Below, piece after piece: positions 8,794-17,567 of a DNA stretch of 35,124 nt (position 1 is the first letter of the stretch; the number at the start of each line of letters is the position of its first letter). Below the pieces are notes generated by a model. The model was not told the origin of the DNA and did not search any database. It saw only the letters and a program-made list of their open reading frames with translations. Origin of the DNA: Roseomonas sp. (lineage in GTDB: Bacteria > Pseudomonadota > Alphaproteobacteria > Acetobacterales > Acetobacteraceae); the NCBI GenBank assembly GCA_020250005.1, contig JADCES010000303.1:1-35124 (forward strand), given 5' to 3'. Both the position numbers and the translations under genes were made by a program.

Positions 8794-10817
8794 GGTGCCG
8801 CCCGCCGCCGCAACGGCGCTATCGCACCTTGCTTGCGGTATTCACGTAGAACCGCCGCTTCAAGCTCTGGCGCACCGATCAGCCGGCCGGCCTCCATCGC
8901 CAGCAGTGACGCATGCAGCACAACGTTGCGCAGCGCCCCGCCGGCCAAGGTGCAACGTGCCGCAAGCTCCGCGAGAAATTCCGGCGAAACCACATGGTCT
9001 TTCGGCAGGTGCAGCGCCAGGATACGGGCGCGTTCCGCCGCTTCGGGCAGCGGGAAATCAATCACCACATCCATGCGGCGCTGGAAGGCGCTATCGATGC
9101 GTTCAGCCGCATTGGTGGTAATGATGACCAGGCCTTCAAACGCCTCAAGCCGCTGCAACAGAAAGCTTGTTTCAAGATTGGCCCAGCGATCCTGCGCTGA
9201 GCCCACATTGGTCCGCCCGGCCATCAGGGCGTCGCCCTCGTCAAGCAGTAGCGCGACACCAAGGGATTCAGCGGCATCGAACAGGCGCTCAAGATTTTTT
9301 TCCGTCTCGCCGACATATTTATCCACAAGACTTGCCATCTCAGCGCGATAGAGATCCAAACCGACCTCCGCCGCCACCAGCCTTGCCCCCAGCGTCTTGC
9401 CGGTGCCGCTGGGTCCGCGGAACAGGGCGCGCACGCCGGGCGCGCCAGCGCCGAAAATTTTTGCAAGCGGCTCGGCAAAGCGCCAGCGTGCCGCAAGGCC
9501 ACGCAGCTCCGCCTCAGTCAGCTCGGGCACCGCCAGCGCGTTCAAATCCTCCATGTCAGGCAATGGCGGCATGCGACGTGCCAGACCATCCAGGGCCTGG
9601 CGATCCAGGGCGCGCGTCGCCTCCTGCAGGATAGCTGGTGTAGCGGGCTTGTCGCCAGCCAGTGCGCGGGCGAGTGCGGCGGCGCGTAGGATGCGCCCAC
9701 TTGCCATGCGCGGCCCAGCCTCGGCCGTCTCGCCACCAAGGCCGCGCGCCCAAAGCGCGCTGCGCAACGCCGCGAGCGGCAGCGGCAGCGTCACGGTCAG
9801 GGCCTGGGCGTCGCCGGCCAAGGCCACATGACCTTGGCCGCCAAGGGCAACACCAAGCGGATGGATCAGCGCTGGCGCCGGCGGAAGCTGCACTGCGGCG
9901 CCTTGGGTTGGTGCAGCCAGCAACCGTGGCATGGCGCCAAGCAGCGTCGCGACCGTGCCCGCCCGCCGCCATCGCGCTTCACCACCGGAACCCGGCACTG
10001 GCAGGTCCAGCACGCCTAATCCAAGTGCGCGCGCCACCGCCGCGATCACCGTGCGTCGCCCATTGAAGGGAACGCCCCGCACGAGTAGTGCCTGCACCCC
10101 GCCGCTGGCGAGCAGCGGCAGCGCTCGGTCAAGCGCGGCACGCGCCTCATCCGGGATCAGCAGCGCCTCCAGTGTTTGCGCCGTTTCGGCTGGCTGAAAG
10201 ACCAATGCCTCGCCCTCTGGCGGCTCGCCGCGCAGCGCAGGCCAGATCTCGGCTGGCGGCACCAGCGCGCGCTCGGCACGGCTGGGAGCATCGTCCGACC
10301 AGTCAATGAGACCGAGCGCCCGCAGCCGCCCGAGCAGCGCACCGCAGGCAGTGCTTGGTGAAAGTAATTCGGGGACCAGTGCGGGGGTAACACGCCGCAG
10401 CCCCGGCGCTCCCTGAAGCGCCTCCAGCATGCCACCGAAGCGGGTATCCTCATCCGGCAAGCCGCAGGTGGCGATCAGCACCAGCGCCTCATCCGCGAGG
10501 CCGGTGGCGCGTTGCAGGCGGCGCAATGGCAGCGTGTCTGGCGCGTCGCGCGCAAAGGCGCGGATCCCGGCGTCCCACTGATCCTGCGCGGTTTCGAGTG
10601 TCATACCATCCAGGCCGCGGGTCGCGATCTGATCAAGGTATCCCGCAAGAAAGGGGAAGCGCTCCAGCACTGCCTCGGCCGAGCCCGCAGCGCGCAAAGC
10701 AATGCCAACCAGACGCAACACTCCTGCAAGTTGGAACAGCATCAAATGCTGCGCCGCATCGCGCGGAATATCCGCCATGGGTCGCAGCGAATCCGAAAGC
10801 CCACCATGCGGCTTCAC
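8790..10817 (-). CDS. AAA+ ATPase, Afp15/Pvc15-like
   Basis: A 675-residue ATPase thought, from Afp15/Pvc15, to act in the cytoplasm during particle assembly or cargo loading. The C-terminal AAA+ module carries Walker A GPSGTGKT at 468-475, a pore-loop-like DKYVGETEKN stretch at 499-508, Walker B LLLDEGDAL at 523-531, sensor-1 TTN at 567-569, and paired arginines (QRRMD) at 579-583. The N-terminal half (about 230-360) contains LLVRGVPFNGRRT, a degenerate P-loop lacking the GK[TS] signature, as in other eCIS ATPases with an inactive first module. The start is set by a 4-base ATGA overlap with the upstream gene, and the stop overlaps the toxin start the same way. Its place beside the DUF4157 cargo matches other eCIS loci. 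Confidence 0.9.
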   Translation of the reverse strand: MKPHGGLSDSLRPMADIPRDAAQHLMLFQLAGVLRLVGIALRAAGSAEAVLERFPFLAGYLDQIATRGLDGMTLETAQDQWDAGIRAFARDAPDTLPLRRLQRATGLADEALVLIATCGLPDEDTRFGGMLEALQGAPGLRRVTPALVPELLSPSTACGALLGRLRALGLIDWSDDAPSRAERALVPPAEIWPALRGEPPEGEALVFQPAETAQTLEALLIPDEARAALDRALPLLASGGVQALLVRGVPFNGRRTVIAAVARALGLGVLDLPVPGSGGEARWRRAGTVATLLGAMPRLLAAPTQGAAVQLPPAPALIHPLGVALGGQGHVALAGDAQALTVTLPLPLAALRSALWARGLGGETAEAGPRMASGRILRAAALARALAGDKPATPAILQEATRALDRQALDGLARRMPPLPDMEDLNALAVPELTEAELRGLAARWRFAEPLAKIFGAGAPGVRALFRGPSGTGKTLGARLVAAEVGLDLYRAEMASLVDKYVGETEKNLERLFDAAESLGVALLLDEGDALMAGRTNVGSAQDRWANLETSFLLQRLEAFEGLVIITTNAAERIDSAFQRRMDVVIDFPLPEAAERARILALHLPKDHVVSPEFLAELAARCTLAGGALRNVVLHASLLAMEAGRLIGAPELEAAVLREYRKQGAIAPLRRRAAP

Positions 10818-12637
10818 GGCGGTGGGGCCAACATGGAAAAGTCAAAGCGTATGTCCAAGCCCGCAGCGGGAAGCCAACCAGGGTCGCGGTCCAGCCCAGC
10901 GCATCGCAAAGCGATTGGGTGCGCCGCCAAGTCAAACCCCGCAACAAGATTTGTCGCCGTGACACGAATACGCGCCGGCCGCGCCACCAGCCAAGCCAGC
11001 GCCTGCCGCGCCGGCACGCCCACCGCCGCTTCGATCCTTGCGGCAAGCACCGCCGCCATGATTTTCTGCCACCCGATCAGCGTCGCAGCTGAGGGCGCCG
11101 GCGGCGCCACGCTGCGCCGGGGCCGCTGGCGCAGGCGAAAACGCGCGAGCGATGCTTTGGCCTGGCTTGTTGGCACGTCCAATACCGGGATACCGGCTGG
11201 GTGCAGCAGGCGCACCCTTCCCCTGGCAGATTGCAAGCGCCACGGCCCAATGCCGCGCAGGCGCGGGATCCAGTCGGGCGAGGCCTGCCAGCCGCGTGGC
11301 GGGCGGAAGCCCTGCCCTGGCCGTTGATGAGGCGCGCGCCCGGCCAGCCTGGCCAGCAGCGCCCATATCGGGTCCGCGCGAAATCTGGCCCCGCAGGAAT
11401 TTTCGCCCATCAAGGCCAGCAAATCCCAGGGCGAAAGCGGCAGGCGGGGCGCTTGCGGCGCGGTGAAATCACCATAAAGCCGCATGGCCAGGAAGGCGTT
11501 CAACAGGAAAAGCAAGCCGCCAAAGCGGGTCTCAAGCAGCATGTCGGGCTGAGGCGCTGGCAGGGGCAAATCAGGTTCAATCCTGGCAGGGTCAGATATG
11601 GCTGCTGTGTTTGACGACCTCGCCCACGGCGGACCTTGCTCTGGCATCGGCACGGCCGGGCCCGTGAGGGGCAGGGCTGACGAAGCGCTGTCCATGGATG
11701 ACCATTCAGGGGATGATTGCTCATCATGCCTATGGGTCTGCGCCGACGCCCGCCTGCCGGTCTTCCCCGCTCCGGCCGGTGCAGACGCAGCATCCGCATA
11801 TCCCAAACCCGCTTCCGCCTTGGCCGCCGCGATACTGCGCGCGATCCCTTGGGCGAGGCGCGGCTCACGCGCGAGTGTCAGCGCCAGGACCAGTAGCCGC
11901 CATGGCGCATGGCCGCGCGGCAGGATGCTCGCCTCGGGCGCCAGTTCCCGCAAAGCCTCAGCCCCAGGGGTGGGCTGGAACCGTGGAACCCCCCAGCCGC
12001 CGGTAAGTGCTGCCGCCGGACCAGGCATTCGACGCCAGGCCGGCTTGCCGCTGAGTGCCACCGGCGTTGCGCGATCATTTGCTGCGGGCAGCGCAAGCCC
12101 GGCATGGCGCGCAAGCGCGTGCCATATTTCCTCTGCCGCCACCGGCCCCAGGCATTCGGCGACCAAGGCGGCCTCGCCCGTTGCGGCAAGCCGCTGGAAT
12201 ACCACCGGCACCAAGGTCAGATCGCGCCGCAGCGCATTGGCTAAGCCTGCCGCGTCCGGCGCAGGTGAGACACTCCGCCACCACCAGGATTGCGCAGCAA
12301 TGCCGCGCGCAACATCCCGCGCGAGGCAGGCGAGCAGTTCCGCCTGATCAGCGAACCATACGGCTGTGCAGGCTGCCGGCACAGGACCAAGCGCTGGGCG
12401 CGCGGCGCCGCCTCCCGCCGCTTCAATCCGTGCCGCGACGCCTTGCGCCCACCGCCTGGCTGCCATGGGATCAACCGGCCCACGTGGGGCTGGTAATGCC
12501 AGGCTGCGCAGGTGAAGGATCGCCGGCGGTGATGGCCCAATTGGGTTCAGGCCCGCAAGCCAAGCCGGCAGCGCAACACCCATGCCTGCCGAAGGCACGA
12601 CCGCGCGCCGCACTGCAAGGGATGCGGCCAAACTCAC
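10814..12637 (-). CDS. eCIS-associated protein of unknown function, 607 aa
   Basis: I do not recognise this family. The protein is rich in alanine, proline and arginine. It has an N-terminal part with tryptophan-rich segments (QSWWWRSVSPA), a low-complexity, probably disordered middle (about residues 285-350, RRASAQTHRHDEQSSPEWSS), and a more ordered C-terminal half (DLLALMGENSCGARFRADPI, then GIGPWRLQSARGRVRLLHPA and WQKIMAAVLAARIEAAVG). No signal peptide or clear membrane helix is visible. It is joined to both neighbours by ATGA overlaps, lying between the fibre-like protein and the ATPase. Afp/PVC loci place the tape-measure gene (Afp14) in this slot, but this protein is not the long coiled helical chain expected of one. 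It may be an assembly factor or a lineage-specific structural part. Confidence 0.55.
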   Translation of the reverse strand: MSLAASLAVRRAVVPSAGMGVALPAWLAGLNPIGPSPPAILHLRSLALPAPRGPVDPMAARRWAQGVAARIEAAGGGAARPALGPVPAACTAVWFADQAELLACLARDVARGIAAQSWWWRSVSPAPDAAGLANALRRDLTLVPVVFQRLAATGEAALVAECLGPVAAEEIWHALARHAGLALPAANDRATPVALSGKPAWRRMPGPAAALTGGWGVPRFQPTPGAEALRELAPEASILPRGHAPWRLLVLALTLAREPRLAQGIARSIAAAKAEAGLGYADAASAPAGAGKTGRRASAQTHRHDEQSSPEWSSMDSASSALPLTGPAVPMPEQGPPWARSSNTAAISDPARIEPDLPLPAPQPDMLLETRFGGLLFLLNAFLAMRLYGDFTAPQAPRLPLSPWDLLALMGENSCGARFRADPIWALLARLAGRAPHQRPGQGFRPPRGWQASPDWIPRLRGIGPWRLQSARGRVRLLHPAGIPVLDVPTSQAKASLARFRLRQRPRRSVAPPAPSAATLIGWQKIMAAVLAARIEAAVGVPARQALAWLVARPARIRVTATNLVAGFDLAAHPIALRCAGLDRDPGWLPAAGLDIRFDFSMLAPPP

Positions 12638-15477
12638 ATGCTATCCAATGCGGCACGAGCGCCGTGCATGATGGCCGCGGCCTGCACCTCATCGCCGCCA
12701 AGCAAATTAGCGACGACGCCGATATCGGCCCTGGCCAAAGAATACACGGTTTCGATCCCGAACGATTTCAGGGCAGTCGCCTGACTGGGCGCGATAGTTG
12801 CCAAAAGCCCGACATCAAGCGCTTTGGCAGAGAGCAAATCGGCCTCGGCCGAGCTATCGGCGGCGTTGGCATCAACGCCCTTGACAGAGCCAAGCAAAGC
12901 CGCAGGCGCCAGCGTCACTGAAGCCGAGGTCATATTGGCGACCGCGCTGCCCACCAGATTATCAATCGGCACACTGTCGTCGGACGGCAGCGCTTTAATG
13001 ATCGCGTCGCGCGGCTGCCCACCCGCCGCCGCTCGCACAAGCGCACCCTGGCTATCCAAGCCCAACCCGACCAACGTTTCGGTCAGGCCCGCGTCGAGCG
13101 CTAGCGCCCCCAAGGACCAGGCGCTTTCTGGCACAATTCGGCGCGCTTGCAAGACAAGGCGCCCCGCCAAGCCAGTGTCTCCAAGTTCCTTTCCAAGCGC
13201 CGCAGGATCCGCATTGGCAAGCGCAACATCATCGTTCAGGCCAAGCTGGTCGAGCGTCTTCTTCACCTCATCTGTTGCGCCGGCCAAGTAGTCGCGGTCC
13301 AGGTTGATCTTCTCGGTCCTTGCGACGGCTTCGAAGATAATGTCAGGTACCGGATCGAGCCAGCCTGGCCGAGGCCTTGGCCCGCGCAGCCGCTCCGCCC
13401 AAGAGGCAGCAAGGTCATCCAAAGTACGAATGCCAAGCTTTTCTAACTGCTCAACCAATTGATCATCAAGACCGGGGATCCTGGCCTCATTCACCCGGAC
13501 GGGCACCCTGGTCTGCAATTTGGTCACGCTGATAGACACGGGGATGGCAATGTCGCCGAATACTGCCCAAGCAGGTGGTTTCTCCCGCACACTTGCTGCA
13601 TTCCGCGCCGGCCGCCAAGCCGCGTCAACAAGAAGTTTGGCTGGACTTATAAATTTGATTTTCTCACCGCGATAAATCCACTTGAGGTAATCGCCCCAAG
13701 CATTCAACCAACCTGTGACTTTGCGATCCGGCGAAACATCGACCATTTCCTTCTCATCCCGCTCAGACACGCTGCCGCTCGTTTTGGTTGTCTTGTCCAA
13801 TCCGCGGAGGAATATTTCACGGCTTGCCGGCAGATCATTCTTTTCCTCCAAAGCTTCAGGCACCATGCAAAGGCGAAGTTTGGCTGGCAGCTTCGCGTGA
13901 AGTCTTTGGACCGTGACGCAGCGTGCTGGTTGGGGAAGGTTCTTTTCCGGCTGCGTCCCCGGCTGAGTGGTTGGACTCGCTTGCGCGGTTGGCGCAGCGA
14001 GAATGACATCGAGCGTCCGGCCAGCTACCAGCGTCTGGGGTGCACTGATCGACGGCGGAAGGTTTCCGGCTATTGCCACGGCCCGATGCAAGCCGGCGGC
14101 GGCGCCATCAATGATGAAGCCGCGCCCGCCCGACACGCTCCAGGCAACATCCCTGACTTCTGGGGCAAGGCTGCCGCGCGTAACTGTCCCACCACCAACC
14201 GGCTGCACTTCCAAAACAAGCCCGGCGGGGAGGGGATTGGCAATAATCACGCGCAGCCGCGGCGATGTCAGCCTGCGAAACACGAAGCCAAAGCGGTTCC
14301 CCCCATCCAGCACTTCATAAGGTGTTGCATTATCAACCCGGCCGCTGGCTGCCGGCGGCGGCAGCAATGCTCCCGGCAAATCCAACCCGGCGCGCAGCGC
14401 CGCGCCAAGCATAGCCGGGTCAACTGGCGTCGCGATGGCGGGCCCGTGATGGCCGAGAAAAACCGGCCAATCGGTGTTGGTCGGCAGGACGCCAACGGGT
14501 GGCAGGGCCGCCAAGTGATTACGAGCCGAAGACTGCAGCATACTTGGCTGTTGCGCGATCAGGTGCTGGAAATGAAGCATGGCCGCAAGCCCTAGGCGCC
14601 GCATCGTCGCCCCGGTCGCACGCCCATGGGCGGCATCTGCCTCCGACAAATCAAGCCCGCGTCGCACGGCCCAGGGATCGGGCGGTTCCAGCCCATTGCC
14701 GCGCCAGATCAGCAGCGCCAGCGGCACTTCACATTCGCCGAGCGCGCCAGCCCCGGCCAGGGTCGCAATCGCCCCCACCTCACCACCAGCGCTGCCAGCG
14801 GCGGCTGGCTGTGCCGCCAGGGCGGCTTCGAGGGGGGCCAAGCCAAGGCAGGCGCTTGCCAGAACGCTGCGGAACATTATGCGGCTTTCGGGATCGCTGC
14901 GCCGCGCAAGGTCGGCGGCATTTCCGGCTGGTAATCCGATATCGCTAAAGGGCAATGGCACAAGGCGGAAGCACACGCCTTCGACCGCCCAGCGGCTACC
15001 GCAGGCCCCGCCAGGCAGGGCATTGGCCGCCAGCCCCGCTGCTGGGGCGCGTCCCTGGAAGCCGGAGACGCCGGAGATGGTCAAGATATAGGCGCCAACG
15101 CCTGATGGCAGGGCGGCGGTCGCCATGGGCGGGACGCAGACCTCAAAAAGGCCACCATCCGTCGGCGGCGCCGCAGACGATTGCACCAGCCTGATATCAG
15201 CCGGCAGAGGAAGTTCGATGACTTGCCCAAGCCCATCAAGGGCAAGTCCCGGCTCCACCCTGACCACGGGGGCGCCGGCGGCAGCGCCGGGCACCGGCGT
15301 GACCATCAGCCCATGGGCGACGCCCCTGCCAAAAAGGCGGCCGAGCTGTCCGCGCTTGGCCCGATCCGCCGCCTGATCGGCGCGCAGATCCTCAGCGGTG
15401 AGCAAGCGTCCATTGAAAAAATGCGTCCGCCTGATCCCGCCTTCAAGGATTGGCGCCAATAGCTCAGTCACGGTCAT
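12634..15477 (-). CDS. Large eCIS baseplate/fibre-associated protein with helix-hairpin-helix-like repeats
   Basis: A 947-residue protein. Its N-terminus (GIRRTHFFNGRLLTAEDLRA, residues about 14-33) matches the pattern of the next upstream protein (HVNFAVGMVLGKDDLDQEFA), so the two probably share an attachment domain. Residues about 50-520 are beta-rich. The C-terminal third has three similar helical units: LEKLGIRTLDDLAASWAERL (about 678-697), LDQLGLNDDVALANADPAAL (about 742-763) and LKSFGIETVYSLARADIGVV (about 902-924). They resemble helix-hairpin-helix or DUF4332-like modules. A strong ribosome-binding site (GAGGAGGGGAAGG) precedes the ATG, 13 bases after the fibre stop. Position and shared N-terminus suggest a second receptor-binding or fibre-network protein. 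No catalytic motif is apparent. Confidence 0.6.
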   Translation of the reverse strand: MTVTELLAPILEGGIRRTHFFNGRLLTAEDLRADQAADRAKRGQLGRLFGRGVAHGLMVTPVPGAAAGAPVVRVEPGLALDGLGQVIELPLPADIRLVQSSAAPPTDGGLFEVCVPPMATAALPSGVGAYILTISGVSGFQGRAPAAGLAANALPGGACGSRWAVEGVCFRLVPLPFSDIGLPAGNAADLARRSDPESRIMFRSVLASACLGLAPLEAALAAQPAAAGSAGGEVGAIATLAGAGALGECEVPLALLIWRGNGLEPPDPWAVRRGLDLSEADAAHGRATGATMRRLGLAAMLHFQHLIAQQPSMLQSSARNHLAALPPVGVLPTNTDWPVFLGHHGPAIATPVDPAMLGAALRAGLDLPGALLPPPAASGRVDNATPYEVLDGGNRFGFVFRRLTSPRLRVIIANPLPAGLVLEVQPVGGGTVTRGSLAPEVRDVAWSVSGGRGFIIDGAAAGLHRAVAIAGNLPPSISAPQTLVAGRTLDVILAAPTAQASPTTQPGTQPEKNLPQPARCVTVQRLHAKLPAKLRLCMVPEALEEKNDLPASREIFLRGLDKTTKTSGSVSERDEKEMVDVSPDRKVTGWLNAWGDYLKWIYRGEKIKFISPAKLLVDAAWRPARNAASVREKPPAWAVFGDIAIPVSISVTKLQTRVPVRVNEARIPGLDDQLVEQLEKLGIRTLDDLAASWAERLRGPRPRPGWLDPVPDIIFEAVARTEKINLDRDYLAGATDEVKKTLDQLGLNDDVALANADPAALGKELGDTGLAGRLVLQARRIVPESAWSLGALALDAGLTETLVGLGLDSQGALVRAAAGGQPRDAIIKALPSDDSVPIDNLVGSAVANMTSASVTLAPAALLGSVKGVDANAADSSAEADLLSAKALDVGLLATIAPSQATALKSFGIETVYSLARADIGVVANLLGGDEVQAAAIMHGARAALDSM

Positions 15478-15490
15478 GGCCTTCCCCTCC

Positions 15491-17545
15491 TCAGTTGTTC
15501 GGACGGAAGCGGGTCAGCTCGACCATGAACTGACCACGCGCATTTAGTTCATCCTCCTTTGGCAAGGTTCCGCTGACAGTAATGACTGCCAGCTCCATCT
15601 CGGGGCCAAGTTGTTGGTCAATGTTGAATCGAATCAAATTTACCACCAGCAAGTTGGTTCTGCTCACGTCCTGCAAGGATAACGGCAGCGGCAGCACCTT
15701 CGGCACGATGACACTTTTTCCCGCGAGGTGTTCCGCTATGTCATTAGCAGCCGTGGACCAGGTGAGGAAAATACGGCCTGCGGCCGCGCGCGTCATCCGA
15801 AGGCCATTGCAGGCGCGCAATTTTGGGTCCACCGCAAGGCCGACCAGCCCGGCCGCCAGAATGCGAGCCTGCACGATGGGGCCAGTTTCGGAGCCGTCAC
15901 GGGGTGCCTCAACAGCCCCCGCAGCCGTTGAACTACCAGGCTCGCCGGCTGGAATGCCAAGCGTCAGGACACGGGTGCTAGCATTCAGCGCGGCAGTCGG
16001 CGCACTACCGGCCGGGAGGCCGCTAGCTATAACCGAGGCAATCCCTGCCCCAACTGGTCCCGCGGGCCCCGCTGCACCCGCCGCCCCGGCTGGGATGCCC
16101 AGCGTCAAGACGCGGGTCGTGCTATTCAAGACAGCCGTTGCAGGGCTTCCCGCTGTAATGGTCGTTGCGGTGACTGAGGCAATCCCTGCCCCCGCTGGCC
16201 CAGCTGGTCCCGCTGGACCCACCGTGCCTGCTGCGCCCGCCGGCCCGGCTGGAATGCCCAGCGTCAAGACGCGGGTCGCACTATTCAGGACTGCCGTCGC
16301 AGGGCTTCCCGCTGCAACAGTCGTTGCGGTGACTGAAGCAATACCCGCCCCCGCTGGCCCTGCCGGCCCCATCGGCCCGGCTGGCCCCACCGCGCCGGCC
16401 GCGCCGGCTGGGATGCCAAGGGCCAAAACGCGGGTTGTGGCATCCAACGCAGCCGTAGGCGCGCCGCTTGGCGCCAAGCCGCTCACCGTAACTGCGTTTA
16501 TCCCCAGGCCCTGCGGTCCCTGGAGCCCACGCTCCCCGCGGTTGGTTGGACCGCAGAGCTGCCATTCCTGCCAGAACCGCATCGTGCCGAGCAAAGGCCG
16601 CTTGGTCTCCTCAACCACAATGCCCGCCGATACCGCGCGGCCTTGGGCATTAGTCGGGATCAGCAGTGTGCCCAGCAAAAGGCAAGCTTCCGGCCCCACA
16701 GATGGCGTGCCCTCCCCACAGCCTGCACCATCCAGGAACTCAGCGCGATGGCGTGGCCGGATTTCGGTGATCCAAACCCTGAGCGCGTCATTCAGCCAGG
16801 CGCAAGCGTCACGGGCGGCGATGCGAAAGCGCCGATAGGTCGGCGGGCTGGCCGGAGGCGAAAGATCCATAGTTGCAACATCAGGTGGCGACCCGATCGG
16901 CGCCTCAAGACGGCGCACCAGGGCCAAGAATTCGGCCAATGTGCCGCTTGGTGCTTCATCCTCAACCACCACAACGGCGCGGCGCAGCGCGCGCACAAAC
17001 CGGCGCACTGCATCCTCCTCAGGCTGCGCTGGTGGCGTCAGCCGCAATTCAAGCCGCACATCATCCGCAATCCGAGAAGGCGCACGCAGATCGTCCTCGC
17101 TCCGGCATGGCTCACCCGGGATCAACACTTCGTCGCCGGGACATTCCGCGTAGCAAAGCACAACATGCGCGGCGATCACGCCGGGCGGCGATGAACTGCG
17201 CGCTGCCGCCGCCTGGGATCGTTGTGGTTCCTGTGCGAGCCACCCGTCCAACCGCGCGCATTGCGCGGTGGCAACGCGCACCAGATGCCCAGATGGCGTC
17301 AGCGCGGTACCAGGATCAATCCGCACCTCGGTCGTGCCATCGCCCGCTGCCGCAATCGCCACGCGCAGGCCAGAAAGCGTGCCATAGCCAAGCGCGTCGC
17401 GCGCAAGCCAACGGTCATGGCCGGATAAATACGCGAATTCCTGGTCAAGATCGTCCTTGCCCAGAACCATGCCGACCGCGAAATTGACGTGTTTCAGCGG
17501 ATCAAGCGGTGCGCGTGCCGGAAGGGCGGTGGTAAAGTCAGTCAT
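15491..17545 (-). CDS. Collagen-repeat tail fibre-like protein
   Basis: A 684-residue candidate fibre. Residues 1-100 form an attachment-like domain (HVNFAVGMVLGKDDLDQEFA, then a beta region RIDPGTALTPSGHLVRV). Residues about 110-330 are mixed helix and strand. Residues 340-540 alternate Gly-X-Y collagen runs (VGPAGPMGPAGPAGAG) with a 34-residue beta unit ending TRVLTLGIPAG, four times. The last 140 residues form a distinct C-terminal domain, perhaps the trimer tip (LLVVNLIRFNIDQQLG). The start at 17545 is chosen over 17602 because GAGGAG lies eight bases before it and it follows the upstream stop by 22 bases. Collagen-like stalks trimerise in phage fibres; host or surface binding is inferred from that. 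Confidence 0.8.
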   Translation of the reverse strand: MTDFTTALPARAPLDPLKHVNFAVGMVLGKDDLDQEFAYLSGHDRWLARDALGYGTLSGLRVAIAAAGDGTTEVRIDPGTALTPSGHLVRVATAQCARLDGWLAQEPQRSQAAAARSSSPPGVIAAHVVLCYAECPGDEVLIPGEPCRSEDDLRAPSRIADDVRLELRLTPPAQPEEDAVRRFVRALRRAVVVVEDEAPSGTLAEFLALVRRLEAPIGSPPDVATMDLSPPASPPTYRRFRIAARDACAWLNDALRVWITEIRPRHRAEFLDGAGCGEGTPSVGPEACLLLGTLLIPTNAQGRAVSAGIVVEETKRPLLGTMRFWQEWQLCGPTNRGERGLQGPQGLGINAVTVSGLAPSGAPTAALDATTRVLALGIPAGAAGAVGPAGPMGPAGPAGAGIASVTATTVAAGSPATAVLNSATRVLTLGIPAGPAGAAGTVGPAGPAGPAGAGIASVTATTITAGSPATAVLNSTTRVLTLGIPAGAAGAAGPAGPVGAGIASVIASGLPAGSAPTAALNASTRVLTLGIPAGEPGSSTAAGAVEAPRDGSETGPIVQARILAAGLVGLAVDPKLRACNGLRMTRAAAGRIFLTWSTAANDIAEHLAGKSVIVPKVLPLPLSLQDVSRTNLLVVNLIRFNIDQQLGPEMELAVITVSGTLPKEDELNARGQFMVELTRFRPNN
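15944..16504 (-). repeat. Four tandem 34-residue units with collagen linkers, inside the fibre gene
   Basis: Residues 348-381, 401-434, 454-487 and 501-534 of the fibre protein follow the pattern GI-x-x-V…AG-x-P-TA-x-LN-x-x-TRVLTLGIPAG. They are separated by Gly-X-Y linkers of about 20, 19 and 13 residues. The middle two units are nearly identical in protein and DNA, which suggests recent duplication and easy change in copy number by recombination. Confidence 0.85.
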
Positions 17546-17567
17546 CGGGTATGCTCCTCGGCGGGAA

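Noticed and set aside
8201-9121. 306-codon plus-strand frame across the toxin-ATPase junction
   Set aside because: Low-complexity Arg/Ala/Pro product spanning two genuine minus-strand genes.
13459-14595. 378-codon plus-strand frame opposite the 947-aa gene
   Set aside because: High-GC shadow frame without recognisable domains; the minus-strand gene has overlapping-start coupling and family-like motifs.
15582-16838. Long plus-strand frame of 418 codons opposite the collagen fibre gene
   Set aside because: It mirrors the Gly-Pro-Ala repeat on the coding strand, has no ribosome-binding site, and the minus-strand protein is clearly modular and real.
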